From Nymphaea colorata (Eukaryota > Streptophyta > Magnoliopsida > Nymphaeales > Nymphaeaceae), in assembly GCF_008831285.2 (NCBI RefSeq), contig NC_045142.1:7230713-7294712 (forward strand): DNA of 64,000 nt, read 5' to 3'. Each line of letters begins with the position of its first letter. The stretch's first letter is position 1. The position numbers and the translations under genes are program-made. The notes under the pieces are model-generated. The model ran no database searches, was not told the DNA's origin, and saw only the letters and a list, made by a program, of their open reading frames with translations. This document shows positions 36,401 to 48,375 of the stretch, piece after piece.

Positions 36401-38234
36401 TTATATATATAAATCGTAGGTCAAGGATGGTAAGTAATCATGCATGGACTCTTACTTGGAACACAGAACTTCCAATTATTTGATTAGTACACAGATTCTT
36501 TACATCGAGTTGATGGTTCAGATCAGCAGGAGATGATGTTAATTTTTTCATTGTTTGATCAACTTTGCTGAAGTAAGATATCACAACCAGATGCGTCAAG
36601 CAAGGCAACTAAAATGATAAGGGCCTTTGAGCTAGCGCTGGACAGGAGCTGATTCAGTGTCTGCTTGAGCTGGGCTGGATTTTTCACAAACATAGCTGGA
36701 ACTCAGCTCAAATTTAATTTGAACTCAAGGTCTAGCTTATCATAAGTGGTTCAGCTAAAATGAGCCCACCCGATTATTAGGAAAGTTATTGATTTTGTGA
36801 AAATACATATTCTTAGGGGTCATTTGGTATTGGGAAAAACAACAAATTCTTAAGTTCAACTTTGACGTGTTATATTGTCGAGTGGAGTTTGAGTTTGTTC
36901 TATCGAACTGACTTGAGTTCAAGTATTGAGTTGAACTCAAGCTCGAGTTTTTTTGAGTCGAGTAGAGATCGAGCTGGCTCAACTCAAGCTCAATTCAGAT
37001 TTCAAGGAAGCAACATTAGCTCAGCAAAATATCAGGATCACAAACCGATGGCCTCCATCCAAAAGGAAACTGTTCAAATTACACATCTTGGCAATGCTCC
37101 AGACTCTATGATGACGATAAAGGATCCACCAAAGAGAGAAAGGAATCTGGAGGTCCAGGCTGTAGTATATTGACAACACCATGTCCAATCACAAACAGAA
37201 AGCACCTATCTCCCAAGGCCATCTAATCTCAAGCTGGTTGTGGTTGTATGCACCTCTTGATTGATGCAGAAAGAACTGTGCATCATAGTGCATAATGACA
37301 AAAATGCCTCCAGTAAGTAAAAAAGGTGAAGCATTTGGCAAGGCTAAAAAAGGCTATAAAAAGATAAAAAACTGAAAAGACGTTGCTTTTCTAAAAATTA
37401 CTAACATGCTCTCGACCACTTCCATCAAGTGTCTTCCCCCACTTGTTGAAAGAAACAAAATATTATTTGGGGAACGACTTCTATGCACGATACTAGTTTC
37501 CCTACAAAGTAGAAACGCGTTTCTCTATTCATCCTTTTCACTGGGGGAAGACCAAGGGTGCCTCTCGGGACGTGACGTTCCTCAAGGGTAAAAGTTTGTA
37601 GTAATTACCATAGTTACGATCACGAAACAACCAGCGTTATTATATCGAGTAAAAATTTACTGGACATGAAGTTTAGCAGCTCGTCTGAGGCGAAGAAGCC
37701 GGTCATCGATCAAGAAGAACACGTAAGAGACTAAGAGCCAGAGAAAAATACGTACCAAGAAGGAGATGAACGTGAAGAGAGAAATGGTTAAGAAGCAGCC
37801 CAGGTAGGAATCACAGAGGACGGCGCCGGCCACCGGAGACAGGGACGTGACAGAGTTGATTATATTGGTGATCTGCGATGCGCGAATGTTGCTGATGTTG
37901 AACCGGAGAACAAGGAACTGCAATAGGTCTATGGTTGCTCCATAACAGGCAATCGAGGAAGCCAATGAACTCCCTGCAAATAGAACAACACTAACAACAT
38001 GAATCTTTCATCTACTTGTTTCCTGATGATGTTGAACTCCTGGTTAACAAGCAGAATGTTTAATAAAGTGTTACCCAGAATAAAAGGGGCTGTCACCCAT
38101 CCGCCACCTTTCTTAGAACTGGTCTGACCAACTTTCTGGTGGTTTGGCATTCCAATGGCAAGGGCTGGTACCAGACTGCCTTCTTCCGCTAGAGAAGCCA
38201 TTTCCTGCTCATCCTCTCCTTTCTCCTTCCCCAT
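33493..38234 (-). CDS. NPF copy D: intact NPF2/NAXT-like nitrate/anion transporter
   Basis: Exons 38075-38234, 37756-37973, 35504-36027 and 33493-34309 join to 572 codons plus stop. It starts MGKEKGEDEQEM, the 12-codon N-terminal extension shared with A-C. Helix 1 reads FILGSSLASSIACYG, with serines at the positions (56, 59, 60) where most NPF proteins have E, E and R. Exon 3 has ADQFDRKEEQE, DNVGWNWGYG and RPEGSPF. Exon 4 has LFPLWSTGIYL, YYQEFPASLKNVGTS and DDIDRGRVDNVYW. The exon 3 donor is GTTCAC, weaker than GTATAC in B and C. The codon split across intron 3 reads AG|T (serine), as in B and C. The conserved upstream block of A and B is present. Predicted 12-helix membrane carrier; substrate specificity cannot be read from sequence. 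Confidence 0.93.
34310..35503 (-). other. Intron 3 of copy D
   Basis: 1194 bases, GTTCAC donor and CTACAG acceptor, with an A-run at 34951-34970 and the shared CCAACATTTTGCCTCC string near 35089. No gene. Confidence 0.6.
36028..37755 (-). other. Intron 2 of copy D
   Basis: 1728 bases. It contains a stretch rich in GAGTTGAACTCAAGCTCGAG (36860-37000), a type of dispersed plant repeat, that is not seen at the matching place in C. No gene. Confidence 0.6.
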
Positions 38235-38308
38235 TTCTCTCTGTGAGTTTCGGGGATGACTGTTGCCAAGAGACTAACACTTATCGTCCAAAAACAACGC
38301 TGCTTGTC

Positions 38309-38332
38309 TTCACTCACGTATTCCATAAATAT
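38309..38332 (-). promoter_or_regulatory. Conserved upstream block with TATA-like core, copy D
   Basis: ATATTTATGGAATACGTGAG on the minus strand, 75-98 bases before the ATG at 38234; same block as upstream of A and B. Confidence 0.45.
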
Positions 38333-40970
38333 CATAAAACTTGACCATGAAACAAAGTTATTTATTTGGCCTTTTCTCTTTTTTCAATTCAAGGTAGGGC
38401 TAGCATCCCGGCAGGATAAGAAGTTGGGGTCGGGCTGAGCTACAGCCCATTACTGCAGCCTGGATTGGTCCAACTGTTCAAAACTTTGACTCAGGTTCTT
38501 ATTAAAATAATATATATATATATATATAATTTAATATATAAATAAAAGTAATTACAAAATAAAACATGCCAAAAATAAGTTATTGGGAGTCGAGTCAGCT
38601 GACTTGATCCAACAACTTATCAAGCCAAATTGGCACCCAATCTTAGGGCCCAACCGATGTCCACCCTAAAGGCAGAGTAAAAAATTTTTCAACTCAATTA
38701 AAGTTTTTAAATTTTAACTAATGCCCAACTATCATTCATCAAAAATTTTATATACAACAATCATACAACAAGTAAAATTTCATAAAATTTAAACGTAATT
38801 TAAAAAAGAAGATATTGAGGCGGGCGCTACTTCGCTCCACCCCTAATGAGGATGGCCTCGAGGCACTAGCATTAAAATAATAGATGCGCCCTAATGAGGA
38901 TGGCCTCGAGGCACTAGCATTAAAGTAATAGATGGGTGTGAAGGAGCATATAGTGGCCACTCATCCAGAGATTCTCTCATGATCAAAATATCGTACAAGG
39001 AAATGTTTGCAAAGCTTGATCATGAGCTTAACTGAAGAGTTGAACAGAAAATGCTACTCTTCCAACAGATAAATATAAGTTATCCTGTCTTAAACAAATT
39101 ACCGGGCGTAAAATGTTGTCAAAATCTAAATCCGTGGCATAAAAGAGACGTGTAAAAGAATAAAACAAATCACCGTCCCTACGTGAACTTTTGGAAGAAA
39201 GCAAAGGCTGCAACATGTGGACTGATCAAGGTGGCGTAGTGCCAAGAGCTTGCGAAACCAGAGATGACTAATTTAGCGATTTGGGAAGGAAATAATGCTA
39301 AAACCGGTTGAGTTGTGTATAGATCTAGTTGACATGTGTGTCCTTTATAAGGAAAGTAACAAAAAGTTTAGAGCGCGTACTATCGATAGATCATCACTTT
39401 GGCTTTACATTTACATGACGCACTAAAAAGGAGGGAATGACATTTTTTGTAATTTCTTAAAAAGAAACATCCTTTGTAGTCTTTTTACTTGTTCTATTTT
39501 TATTGTTGTCTTTACAATTTTTTTTTTTAAGTGTGAACCAAAGGTATTAGGGAGCATATAACGAGATAAGTGGATGATACATTGAAAAAAAACAAAATTC
39601 TTTTGCAAATTTTGTTTTGTGAAGACTTTGTTTTTAAATGAATTTTGAAAACCTAATTCGTATGTTCAGGTGACATGAGTTTTCGCTTTAATTTTAGATT
39701 TTTTTTTTATTTAGATGACAAAAAAGGAGTTTCTTACCTGTGTAGTTATTTTTTATAGTTGTGCCGTTAAACTTAAGGTTAATTTAAACCAAACAATAAT
39801 GTGATAAATTCGGCATGTATCATGTGGCTCACCTTTAGTGGCAAAGTTAGAAAGTTTCGGCTAAAGGACACTATTGTAAAAACTTTCATTTTTTATGGGG
39901 CACAATATATATAAATAAATAAATAACTTTAAAACATCTATATACAAAAAAAAAAAAAAAATTGTTACTGGTACAGGCAACTTTCCATAGAAACCTGTAT
40001 ACCTAGACTGCCAGTTGTAGAAACTTTTATTTTTTATGGGGCATGTGTCAGCTTTTTCTTTCATAAAATACGAATTTTGGTTTTTGATATTTTTCTTTTA
40101 AATTCATCCATTCAAACCAATACAGTGAAATAGGATATCGGGGTTCTATTGGTTCAGCTTTATCGGCTGATGTGTATCATCCTGTGTCACTCAAATTTTC
40201 ATTTTTATAATTTGAAAAACCCGAAATATTTTAAATTGATTTTAGCATTTCTTGTTTTGACATTTATTGCAACTTTTGTACGTATATATATAAATAAGAG
40301 AGAAGTGTAAACAAATGCAAGGTCATGAAGAAGTCTTATCTTCTATTTCTCCTTTGTTTTCTTCTCAATTGTGTGCATGAGAAAAATCAAGAGCTGAGAT
40401 TTTTTCTTTATCTGTCTGTCTCAGATGTAAGTGTTCACCACCTACCAATTTCTCTATACATAAAGCATTTTGGAAGTGGACCCACTAGTGCTTTCATTTT
40501 TTAATATTTTTGCACCTTATCTCACTCGACAATCTACTTCATAAATGCAACTTTACATACAAAATGTTATGGACCTCTGAAGAATGTAAACAGCACCAGT
40601 CCTACTTTAAGATTGTCTGGCAACTAGTACTCCTTTCACTTTCAACAATTTCCATTTATTTTTTCAACAATCAAATGTTATGGATGTGATCATTATATAT
40701 TAAATGTTATGGATCTAATATAGAAGAAATGATGCTTCCTAAATATGTTGGAGGTACTTTATACTATTTTGTAAACGGAGGTCTGTATTCTTTTGACATA
40801 TTTATGACAACTTATGATCCCACACGTTCAAGAAGCATAGTTTGTGTGTCTATTTCATGCATTTTTAAATGTGTGGATCTTATTTGCATATTTTTTATAA
40901 AACAAAAGATGAAGGTTTTTGTGTGTATGGAATGAGTACTCAATGAGGGTTCATTTAATTAAGTTCACTG
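38333..40970. other. Upstream block of copy D, no gene
   Basis: Paralogous to 2955-5320. Includes the GC-box repeat (38425-38660), a 48-bp tandem duplication (38841-38936) and poly-A/T tracts. No conserved ORF. Confidence 0.6.
38841..38936. repeat. 48-bp tandem duplication
   Basis: Two near-identical units starting CCCTAATGAGGATGGCCTCG at 38841 and 38889. About 600 bases upstream of copy D. Confidence 0.9.
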
Positions 40971-40978
40971 TGTAGGAA

Positions 40979-41363
40979 TAGGGATGTCAATATAGCCTAT
41001 TTGGAACAAAAATCCAACCGAACCATTCTAAAAAAAATAGATATGAAAAGAAATTATTATTTGATTGATCAATCAAATCAAATTCAGATTTAGAAATGAC
41101 ATCTGACTATTTGATTGGATTCAGACACAGATTCGGATCAGATTTATGTTTTAATAAATATCTTATATCTAATGCTCTTACATTTTTATTTTGATTCAAA
41201 TATGAATGTAAAATCAAATTAAAATTGCAAATTCAGATTTCAGATTCAAATTTGCATATGACTTTTTTTTGTTTGTATTTGAATATGAATTTGTGAATAT
41301 CCAAAAAAAGAATAGACAATTAAAAGGTACATCGGATCAAAATATGATGTGTCGACATCCCTA
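40979..41363. mobile_element. hAT MITE (TAGGGATGTC family), 385 bp, with empty site in the A unit
   Basis: Ends TAGGGATGTCAATAT and TGTCGACATCCCTA form a terminal inverted repeat. Flanking octamers TGTAGGAA (40971-40978) and TGTAGAAA (41364-41371) match at 7 of 8. The A unit has TATAGGAA at 5323-5330 with uninterrupted similarity on both sides. The interior is rich in CAGATTC/GGATTC-like motifs. No coding capacity; presumably mobilised in trans by a hAT transposase. Confidence 0.85.
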
Positions 41364-41371
41364 TGTAGAAA

Positions 41372-41770
41372 GGGCGGCCAAGGTGTGGACAGGGCATAAT
41401 AAATGGGTAGCATCCTTTGTGCTCTCTCTAATCACATGGCACCGTTATTAGCCTTAGAAGAGCACATCACCTGAATGTGATGGGGGCTTGAATGTGGCAT
41501 ATAACAAGAAAAAACACATGCTTGTTGATTTGGAATTAAGCAAGCAGATTTATCAAAAGTTTTTTTTTAAAAAAAAAAAATATGCCTAGTGTTGGGAAAG
41601 TTTTTGTCTGATTTATTCCAGAACTTGAAATCTATAAGTTAGTCAATAATATCTGATCTAGGGAGACAATTAAACATCAAAGAGATATACAACAAAAAGG
41701 ATGCAACATGTAAACAATTAACAGAAATTTTGAGGCCACCTTAGTCATGATGCCTAAAGGTCCGTGTTGT
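41372..41770. other. Intergenic, paralogous to 5335-5725
   Basis: Shares GTGTGGACAG and AATAAATGGGTAGCATCC with the A unit. No gene. Confidence 0.55.
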
Positions 41771-42140
41771 GGGCAGAGCCATAAATTTTTCATTGCAAAG
41801 GCCTGAAATATAATATTTCAAAATTTTTATATAGATTAAACTAAAATTTTTAAATTTTACATATATAATTTCAAACTTAGGGAGGCCATGGCCCCTCCAA
41901 TGAGATATCTAGGGCATCTACTGGCACAGGCGGGGCGGAGCCAGAATCTGGGCTATAAATGCACTTTTTCAATATATTTTTTTCAATTATTTTTATCTCA
42001 TTGGGAGATTGATAAAAAAATCTCCAGCTGGAAGGTTGCTGGGAATTCAATTGCAGAAGGAGATCTCATCCTCTACATTCAGCATGGCTTGCCAATTGAA
42101 TATGATTACTTGTGTGTATCTATACCGATGCTTGTATAGC
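41771..42140 (+). pseudogene. Tip100-like remnant followed by LINE reverse-transcriptase relic (D unit)
   Basis: 41771-41900 resembles the decayed MITE at 5725-5901. From 41888 the plus strand encodes PMRYLGHLLAQAG, then ISSWKVAGNSI and LILYIQHGLP. These align with the 'PVRYLGxPL ... IxxWKxKxLSxAGRxxLI' region of plant L1 reverse transcriptases. Decayed; the fragment is shared with the A and B units. Confidence 0.6.
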
Positions 42141-42899
42141 ACATCACAGCCATTGAACTTTCAAGTCTCTTACTAACCCATGAAGCCTTTCGGGTTAGTG
42201 GCATGCTATTCCCACTGCCCGAGTGAAGGCCGAAGCTCTCTCCTTCCCTTCTTTTGCAGCACAAAAGATTGATGTATAGGAGTTCGAAATGAAAACTGGC
42301 TGCCTATTAGCCCTTGCCCAGACCATTGTACCAACCCTCTCAAGATAACCCTCGAATCGTTTATTGGAGAAGAAGAGGAAGAAAACAGCACTGAACCTCG
42401 AGTTGAAGTCAATGTTGTTAAAAGGTTATCAAAATAACTCTTAACCAATCTTATGGAACCAACAACTATTGTGGTGCATGGGGTTGTTCCAACAAAAGAT
42501 ATTTCTTACAAGCACCAACAAGTTGTTTACCGCTCGTGCAATAAACCAAGTTGCACAAGCAAAACTTGCTACCAGATTAAGTCATGATCACTAAATCCAG
42601 TTCTTGCTTACAATGCTTCATCCCCAAAGGTTAGTGGGGACAACGCCTAGCACCGAACTCGGGGGTTGGTAAAGAGGCAAGGGAGCCGGCAGAGGCCTTG
42701 GCCCCCCTCTCTCTTAAAAAAAATTCAAATATTTAAATTTAAATTTCAGAGCATTTAATTGAACATATAAAAATTTTGAAAAATTCTACTTTGGCGTCTA
42801 TTAAATTTTGAAACTATAGTTTGGCTCCTACAACACAAAATTATTCGCTCCACCCTTAATTGGGGGCATCATATCATACCAGTCGACTTGAGCTCCCTG
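42141..42899. other. Intergenic with a Tip100-like repeat; no gene
   Basis: 42141-42660 shows nothing recognisable. 42672-42863 carries the GGCCTTGGCCCCCC box and a CGCTCCACCCTTA right end typical of the Tip100-like family, with unclear duplications. Confidence 0.45.
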
Positions 42900-43666
42900 T
42901 CGATTTGCACTCCTTGTTAGGGTGCCTATTCCGTAAAGGTGGGAATGGAACCTGTTTGGGAATTAAAAGATATTGGATGATCTTCTTTTAATTGGGTGAT
43001 ATTCAAGTAATTTCTGGTAACGATATCCAGCATGTATGAAACTTTTATATTTGCTAAAGACAGTGATGTCATTTTGGAATTTGGTTCAAAAGAGTGCAAA
43101 ATTAGAGATGCCCAAGCAGTAAAAGACAATATTTATATCCTGGATCTCAACAGTCTGGGGGAGAAGATAGCCTACATGGAGATAACATTATTGGATCTCT
43201 TAAACTAGCAGATAACATTATTGGATCTCTTAAATTGCCATTCATTGATTGTTTTATTAGCATTTGTGCTTCTTATTGAACTTCTGAAGTGTTGTGTTTG
43301 CATTTTACTCTCGTTGGATACAATATATCAGAAACGTATGCTTGAAATTATTGGTGTCCTGCCTCTATGACCAACATTAATGGGCATCCTTGCATGTGCT
43401 ATCTTCTTTGATGCTTTCTCTATATTTACATGGATATTTTTGTTGAAATGCAAATTTAAGGTGCTTGACACATTTCAGAAGATTAAAACCATGATTCCAA
43501 ACTTGCTTGGAAAATAGAAAATTAAATACTTTCATCGTGGGGGTGGAGAGGAATACAAAACCATGGATAATTATTTCTCAAGAGTTGGGACCAAATACAG
43601 GCACTCCTGTCTACATATTATTAAAGAATAGAATCGAGAGTGTAAACACGAGCAATTAGTTGACAC

Positions 43667-44248
43667 CCGGGGCAAAGCCAAGGGGGCCGGCAGGTAAAGA
43701 TGTCAACAAATCGTATTCAGATTGAATATATGCTTAATCATCTCTGTTTTTTTTGGATATTCACATATTTACATTCACAGTCGAAGAAAAAAAGTCATAT
43801 CCGAATCCAAAATCCGATTTTACAATCGAATCCGATCTGAATGTGATTTTTATATTTATGTTTGAATCCAAATTTTGAACCAGGTTTTGCCAATTTTCAA
43901 AATGTAATAGCATTATATACAAGATATTTGTCTAAAAATGAACCCGATCCGAATCCGTATCTGAATTTGATCGAATATATGTATCTACAAATCGAATCAT
44001 TTATCAAATCGAAACCCGATCCAATTTCTTAATCAAATATTAATTTTTTTCCATATCCGATTTTTTCGAATTGGTTCGGTCGGATATATGATATATTGAC
44101 ATCTCTACCGGCATGGGTCCTGGCCCTCCTTCAAATAAAAATTACATGTAAATTTTAAAAATTTTGAAAAAATGATATTTCGGCCTTTGTCAAAATTTTG
44201 AAACTATAATTCAACCCCGCTTATAAAAAATTTCTAACTTTGCCCCTA
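43667..44248. mobile_element. Tip100-like hAT MITE inside the Copia relic, itself interrupted
   Basis: Left end CCGGGGCAAAGCC and right end CTTTGCCCCTA are inverted. Flanks GTTGACAC (43659-43666) and ATTGACAC (44249-44256) match at 7 of 8, and this octamer lies within the integrase codons for VDTG. Excluding the nested element, the host is about 160 bp and carries the GGGTCCTGGCCCTCC box. Confidence 0.8.
43695..44107. mobile_element. hAT MITE (TAGRGATGTC family) nested in the preceding MITE
   Basis: 413 bp. Ends TAAAGATGTCAA and TTGACATCTCTA are inverted, and flanks CCGGCAGG (43687-43694) and CCGGCATG (44108-44115) match at 7 of 8. Same family as 40979-41363 and 53429-53861. The interior has CCGAATCC/GGATTCG-like strings and no ORF. 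Confidence 0.85.
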
Positions 44249-44650
44249 ATTGACACTGGATAAACTCTTATAGCTCATAATCGTGTTCCAAAACGGTGAT
44301 GATCCTTTGTTTTTTCTATAGCTGCTTTTTCAACAAGTCAGTTGCTGGTTCTGGGCCTCCAAAACAAGAGTCCACTAATAATTCTCTCTAAAAAGCAACC
44401 AGACTGTAAGCATTTAGAGACTTTCGCTATTTGTATTTCCCAAATCTTAAAGCTTATCACACAAAGATTATTGGTGCAAATGACATGAGCATATGGGATA
44501 CAGTGGTGATCATCATGGTTATATATACATGAATCTTGATTCATTCCAAAACTGTGGTTTCACGTGAAGGGATCTTTAATAAGGAGGAGTTCCCCTTTCT
44601 TCTTCTTCTTCTTCTCATCCTTGTGGGCAATTGACGAATCCATTGCTGGC

Positions 44651-46195
44651 CGCTTAATTCCCATTGCCGAATCCATGATTTTAGCACGACACCATTTTCT
44701 TGTTTTATTTTACATTGTAAATAACTAAAAATGATTTAAGTAAATGGTAGGAATGAAATCGTTATCGGGTATTTTCTAGTAAAAATCTCTAGAAAATCTT
44801 GTATGTATTTTTAGAAAGGTAAAATCTTAAAAAAAAAAAAGTAAAACAATTGAAAAACCTCACGAAAAATCATAGAGAGATAAAAATGATGTTTTTGTGA
44901 TGATAGAAATAGAGATAGCTAACTTAATTATTTAACTTCAGTTTTAAATTTTAAAACAAAAAATAATGAAAAAATGCTATAAAAAATGCGAATGAAATGC
45001 CAAAAATTCATTTTAAAGTTCTCTTAACAAATGCAGAAGTTTTAAGATCACCGGTGCCTTGGAATTTAGAGCAGCCTGATAGCTCTTTGTGGTTATATGC
45101 GTCATACTTGCTCATAAATTTTCGTGTTTCTTATAATTAAAACTAAAGTACCTTTAGTTTATACTAAAAAAAACAATTTTGTAAACACAAAAGAAAAAAT
45201 ATATTAAGAATACTTGCCCTGCCCTTCCACTGGACAGCGAACGAAAGAGGAGGCTGAGGAGATGATGGCGGCATAGTCTCATTTTCTTTTTTTTTCGTCT
45301 TCTTTTTTACTTTTGCGTTTTTCCGTTTCTGCTTTTCAGTTTTGCTTCTTGGTTCGCTGTCGCTACCTCCCCTGTGCCTCGCAGGCTCATATCCACCGAC
45401 CGTAATGGCATCACCTCCTCACGACTCTCTCTTTCTCTCCGAATCGGAGGATAATGAAATCGCATGTCTCTATCTCCTTTATTTTGTGGGTTTTGATCTG
45501 GGAATATTCGTCTTCTGTTTGTGCATGATCCGTCTTGTAAATCAAGTTTAGACACATATGAATTAGTTATACCCTCAATTTTGTTTTCTACGAGCAACGT
45601 TTGCCTATTGCTGCCGTGTATTTGTGCACCAAAAATTACAATTGTCTATGTTTACCTGCTTTCATTTATAATGTTTCTTTCATTAAAAGAATATATAATA
45701 TAGTTCTGCATATGGTTATAGACGAATCAATTTGCATTGAAAGTTATTGAAGTTTATGAGATGATCCTTTTGTATTCTTCTTCTTAAGTCAGATCTTATG
45801 TCTCCTTGATCTTGATCAGGTTCAGTTCCTTGGTAATGTTCAGCATAATGTTCAATGGTTTGTCTTTATTTTTTAAGAGTTTACTTGTTCAAAAAATTTG
45901 GCTCCCGTTAAGATTGGTGCGAGCATTGAGCCACAACTTAAATAGTTGACCTTGTACCTTTACAAACAGTCTTCGAACATTGCAAACAGTGATATTCCCT
46001 TCTCTAATTTTTTTTCTGTCTCATTTTCTAATGTCTCAGGGTGTTCTTTTCTGATGTCTCATTGTTTAATTTGATTTTTTTTGTTAGTTTCAATGATGAA
46101 TAATGTAATTTTTCTTACTTGTGTTGTTAACCAGCAGTTGTATATATCATAGTTACAAATAACGTTTCTGAGAAGCACTTTGCAGTGTGGTAGGA
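44651..46195. other. Intergenic; one unexplained pyrimidine-rich leader with short ORF
   Basis: 44651-45230 is AT-rich with nothing recognisable. At 45285-45410 a CT-rich stretch precedes ATGGCATCACCTCCTCACGA (45405), which opens a frame starting MASPPHDSLFLSESEDNE and running to 45551. It could be a captured first exon; I do not recognise it and see no continuation. If the Copia relic was one element, its reverse transcriptase would have been here and is not detectable. Confidence 0.4.
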
Positions 46196-46800
46196 TGTTT
46201 AACATGTCATGAGACAAATCCTTTTATATCTATTCACATGACAACTAATAGAAAATCCACTTCTGGATATGCTGTCTACCTCAGTCCCAATATTTTCTCC
46301 TGGAGCTGAAGAAAGCAACATGTTGTATCCAGATCAATTACTGAAACAGAGTAGAGAAGGATAGTTAATGCTGCAGCTAATCTGTCATGGGTACAGTCTC
46401 TTCTAAAAGAGATGGAAGTCTCTATTCCTACGACTGCTACAATTTGGTGTGGTAATATCAGTGCAACTATCTTGTATCTCATTCTCATCCCAGCTTTCAC
46501 GCTAGAATCCATCATGTAGAAGTGGATCTGCACTTTGTCCGGGACTATGTTGCAAAAGGATCGGTTAGAGTTCAAGATGGTCTAGACTCTAACTAAACCA
46601 CTTGCAGTGCCCAGTTTTCCAATTTTTGTGTCAAGCTCAATCTCAGAGACATGGATTTTTGCTTGAGAGAGGCTGTGAAAGGATCTGTTGGCAACCATAT
46701 AGAAAAGGACGGTTGCAACGGTGAGGATGGTAATCTCAAGAATGGTGACAATGGAATAGCATATGATCCCATCAAAAAGGGAAAGTGTATATATCATGTG
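46196..46800 (+). pseudogene. Copia Pol C-terminus relic (RNase H)
   Basis: Plus-strand translation reads STSGYAVYLSPNIFSWS, a stop, then RKQHVVSRSIT, LSWVQSLLKEMEVSIP and TIWCGNISAT, followed in other frames by LTKPLAVPSFPIF. These match the Copia RNase H block (TSGYxxxLxxNxISWSSKKQ, EAEYRAL, WxxxLLxEL, CDNxSA) and the terminal LTKPL. Several stops and a frameshift. Same strand and correct order relative to the integrase relic at 42900-44650. Confidence 0.8.
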
Positions 46801-48375
46801 GATATCTCAATCTTATAAAGGTAATCATGAATTTGGAAAATGTATCTCTGATGAAAATGGGAAGTGGAACCATGAGAGACTATTAGAAAAAAGCACTTGA
46901 TAGGTTTATGGTTGAGTCGAGCTACTCTCGTGGATGTTGACCAAATGGTCGAACCACATCAAATAAATTATGCCTTCTTGTTTTTTTATGCCTTTTCTTT
47001 CACATGTGTTTTCTCATATTTATTATGTCCAATTGTTTAAGTCTACCTTCAAGAAACATGAACTCAATGGAAGGTACTCTATTAATTCCGGAATATCCAT
47101 TAATGATAGACTTTGAAGCATTCAGTTGATCAAATACCTCTTAAAGCATCCCATTGTCCATCTTTTGAAAAGTGTGTGCCACTAATGAACTCAATGGCAG
47201 ACCCAAAAATTTCTATGGACCGGGCACACTAAGGCACGCATGAGTCCAATGGAGGAAGCTCATATGGCTGGAACCATGACCCGAGTCCATTTTCATTTAG
47301 AATTCACAGTACAAATTAAAAATATCCATTTCGACTAGCTATCTACTCGACTTTTAAGTTGAATTATGCCTGAGCTTGTGAAGGAACGAACATTTATATG
47401 TCCATGACTAGCCAACGTCAACCATGCCAATCGTTGGGGGATTGTGGAAAAATCGGAAGATTATGTCTATAATATGAAAATCATTTAGATTTTTGCTCTC
47501 TTTCCAATTGATTTGCAAACACCAGTTGAATAATACTTCCTTTTGATCACATAATTAGCTTCATGTTCAATTAAGAAATTATCTGACCATCGTCACCCTT
47601 CCTGACTTACATAACCTTGAAATATTTTACCACGTTCTAAGGGATAACTATATAAAGTATACTTTGTATACCTCCTTACTACACAACTCAATATGTATGA
47701 CTTATCTAATTGAGTACAAAATCTTCCACAAATTGCACCTGCTCTCTTTTAACGACTTTTGCCACACTATGCTACCAGCACATATATAAATCTATGCAAA
47801 TACGAGTGCCTTCAAGATAACTATGAGGGACGTCTACCAAACTACTTAACCAACAAAATTGTAAAGATAAAATTGACCCTTCGGTTATGACTACTCACCC
47901 AATTGGTTTTACATTTTTAAAAATTTACCTAACTCAACTAATTTTGCAAAAGGAGAACAACAGTAAGCCCAAGAAGGTCATGAATCGCCACGAATGGATG
48001 GTTCGGCAATTCTCATTCACAATGTGGAGATGTATACTTTGCCCTTTCCTTCACTATAGTTACTTTCGTCTTATCAAAGGAAGTCATCAAAGTTTTATCT
48101 TAAATTGCCTGTTAAAAAAGAATGTTTCAAAGCATAATGATCTCTGCAATAATTGAATGAAATGTCTACAAAAGCTGACTTCCCTAATTATGTTTATATC
48201 CACACACACACACACATATATATATGTGATTGGTGGCTTAGCTGTTGCTTCATAAAACATGGCAAAATGAAACCTCAAATCTTACAGTTCTAACAAAGCC
48301 AATTGTATTCTAATTTATTGGATGTCACTACATTCTGTATCAGCGCTTCAGCAGTTGACTGATTTTTTAAAGCCC
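46801..48375. other. Intergenic downstream of copy E; no gene
   Basis: No recognisable coding sequence. A CA/TA microsatellite lies at 48202-48226. From about 48258 the sequence becomes nearly identical to 59694 onward, marking the left end of the E/F duplication. Confidence 0.6.

Larger units (their letters stand above)
42900..44650 (+). pseudogene. Copia polyprotein relic: pre-integrase and integrase, interrupted
   Basis: On the plus strand, GDIQVISGNDIQHV (43002-43045) and an ECKIRDAQ-like stretch resemble the region before integrase. FSIFTWIFLLKCKFKVLDTF with KTMIPNLLGK (43420-43510) matches the Copia integrase core (SRFTWIYLLKxKSEVF). After an interruption at 43667-44248, the C-terminal integrase follows: LQNKSPL (44359-44379) and a decayed DCKHLETF. 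Stops and frameshifts throughout. The 3' portion is shared with the A unit (7629-7985), so the element predates that duplication. Confidence 0.75.

Noticed and set aside
36860..37173. ORF beginning MTCYIVEWSLSLF in intron 2 of copy D
   Set aside because: Built largely on the GAGTTGAACTCAAGCTCGAG-type repeat and not present in sister introns.
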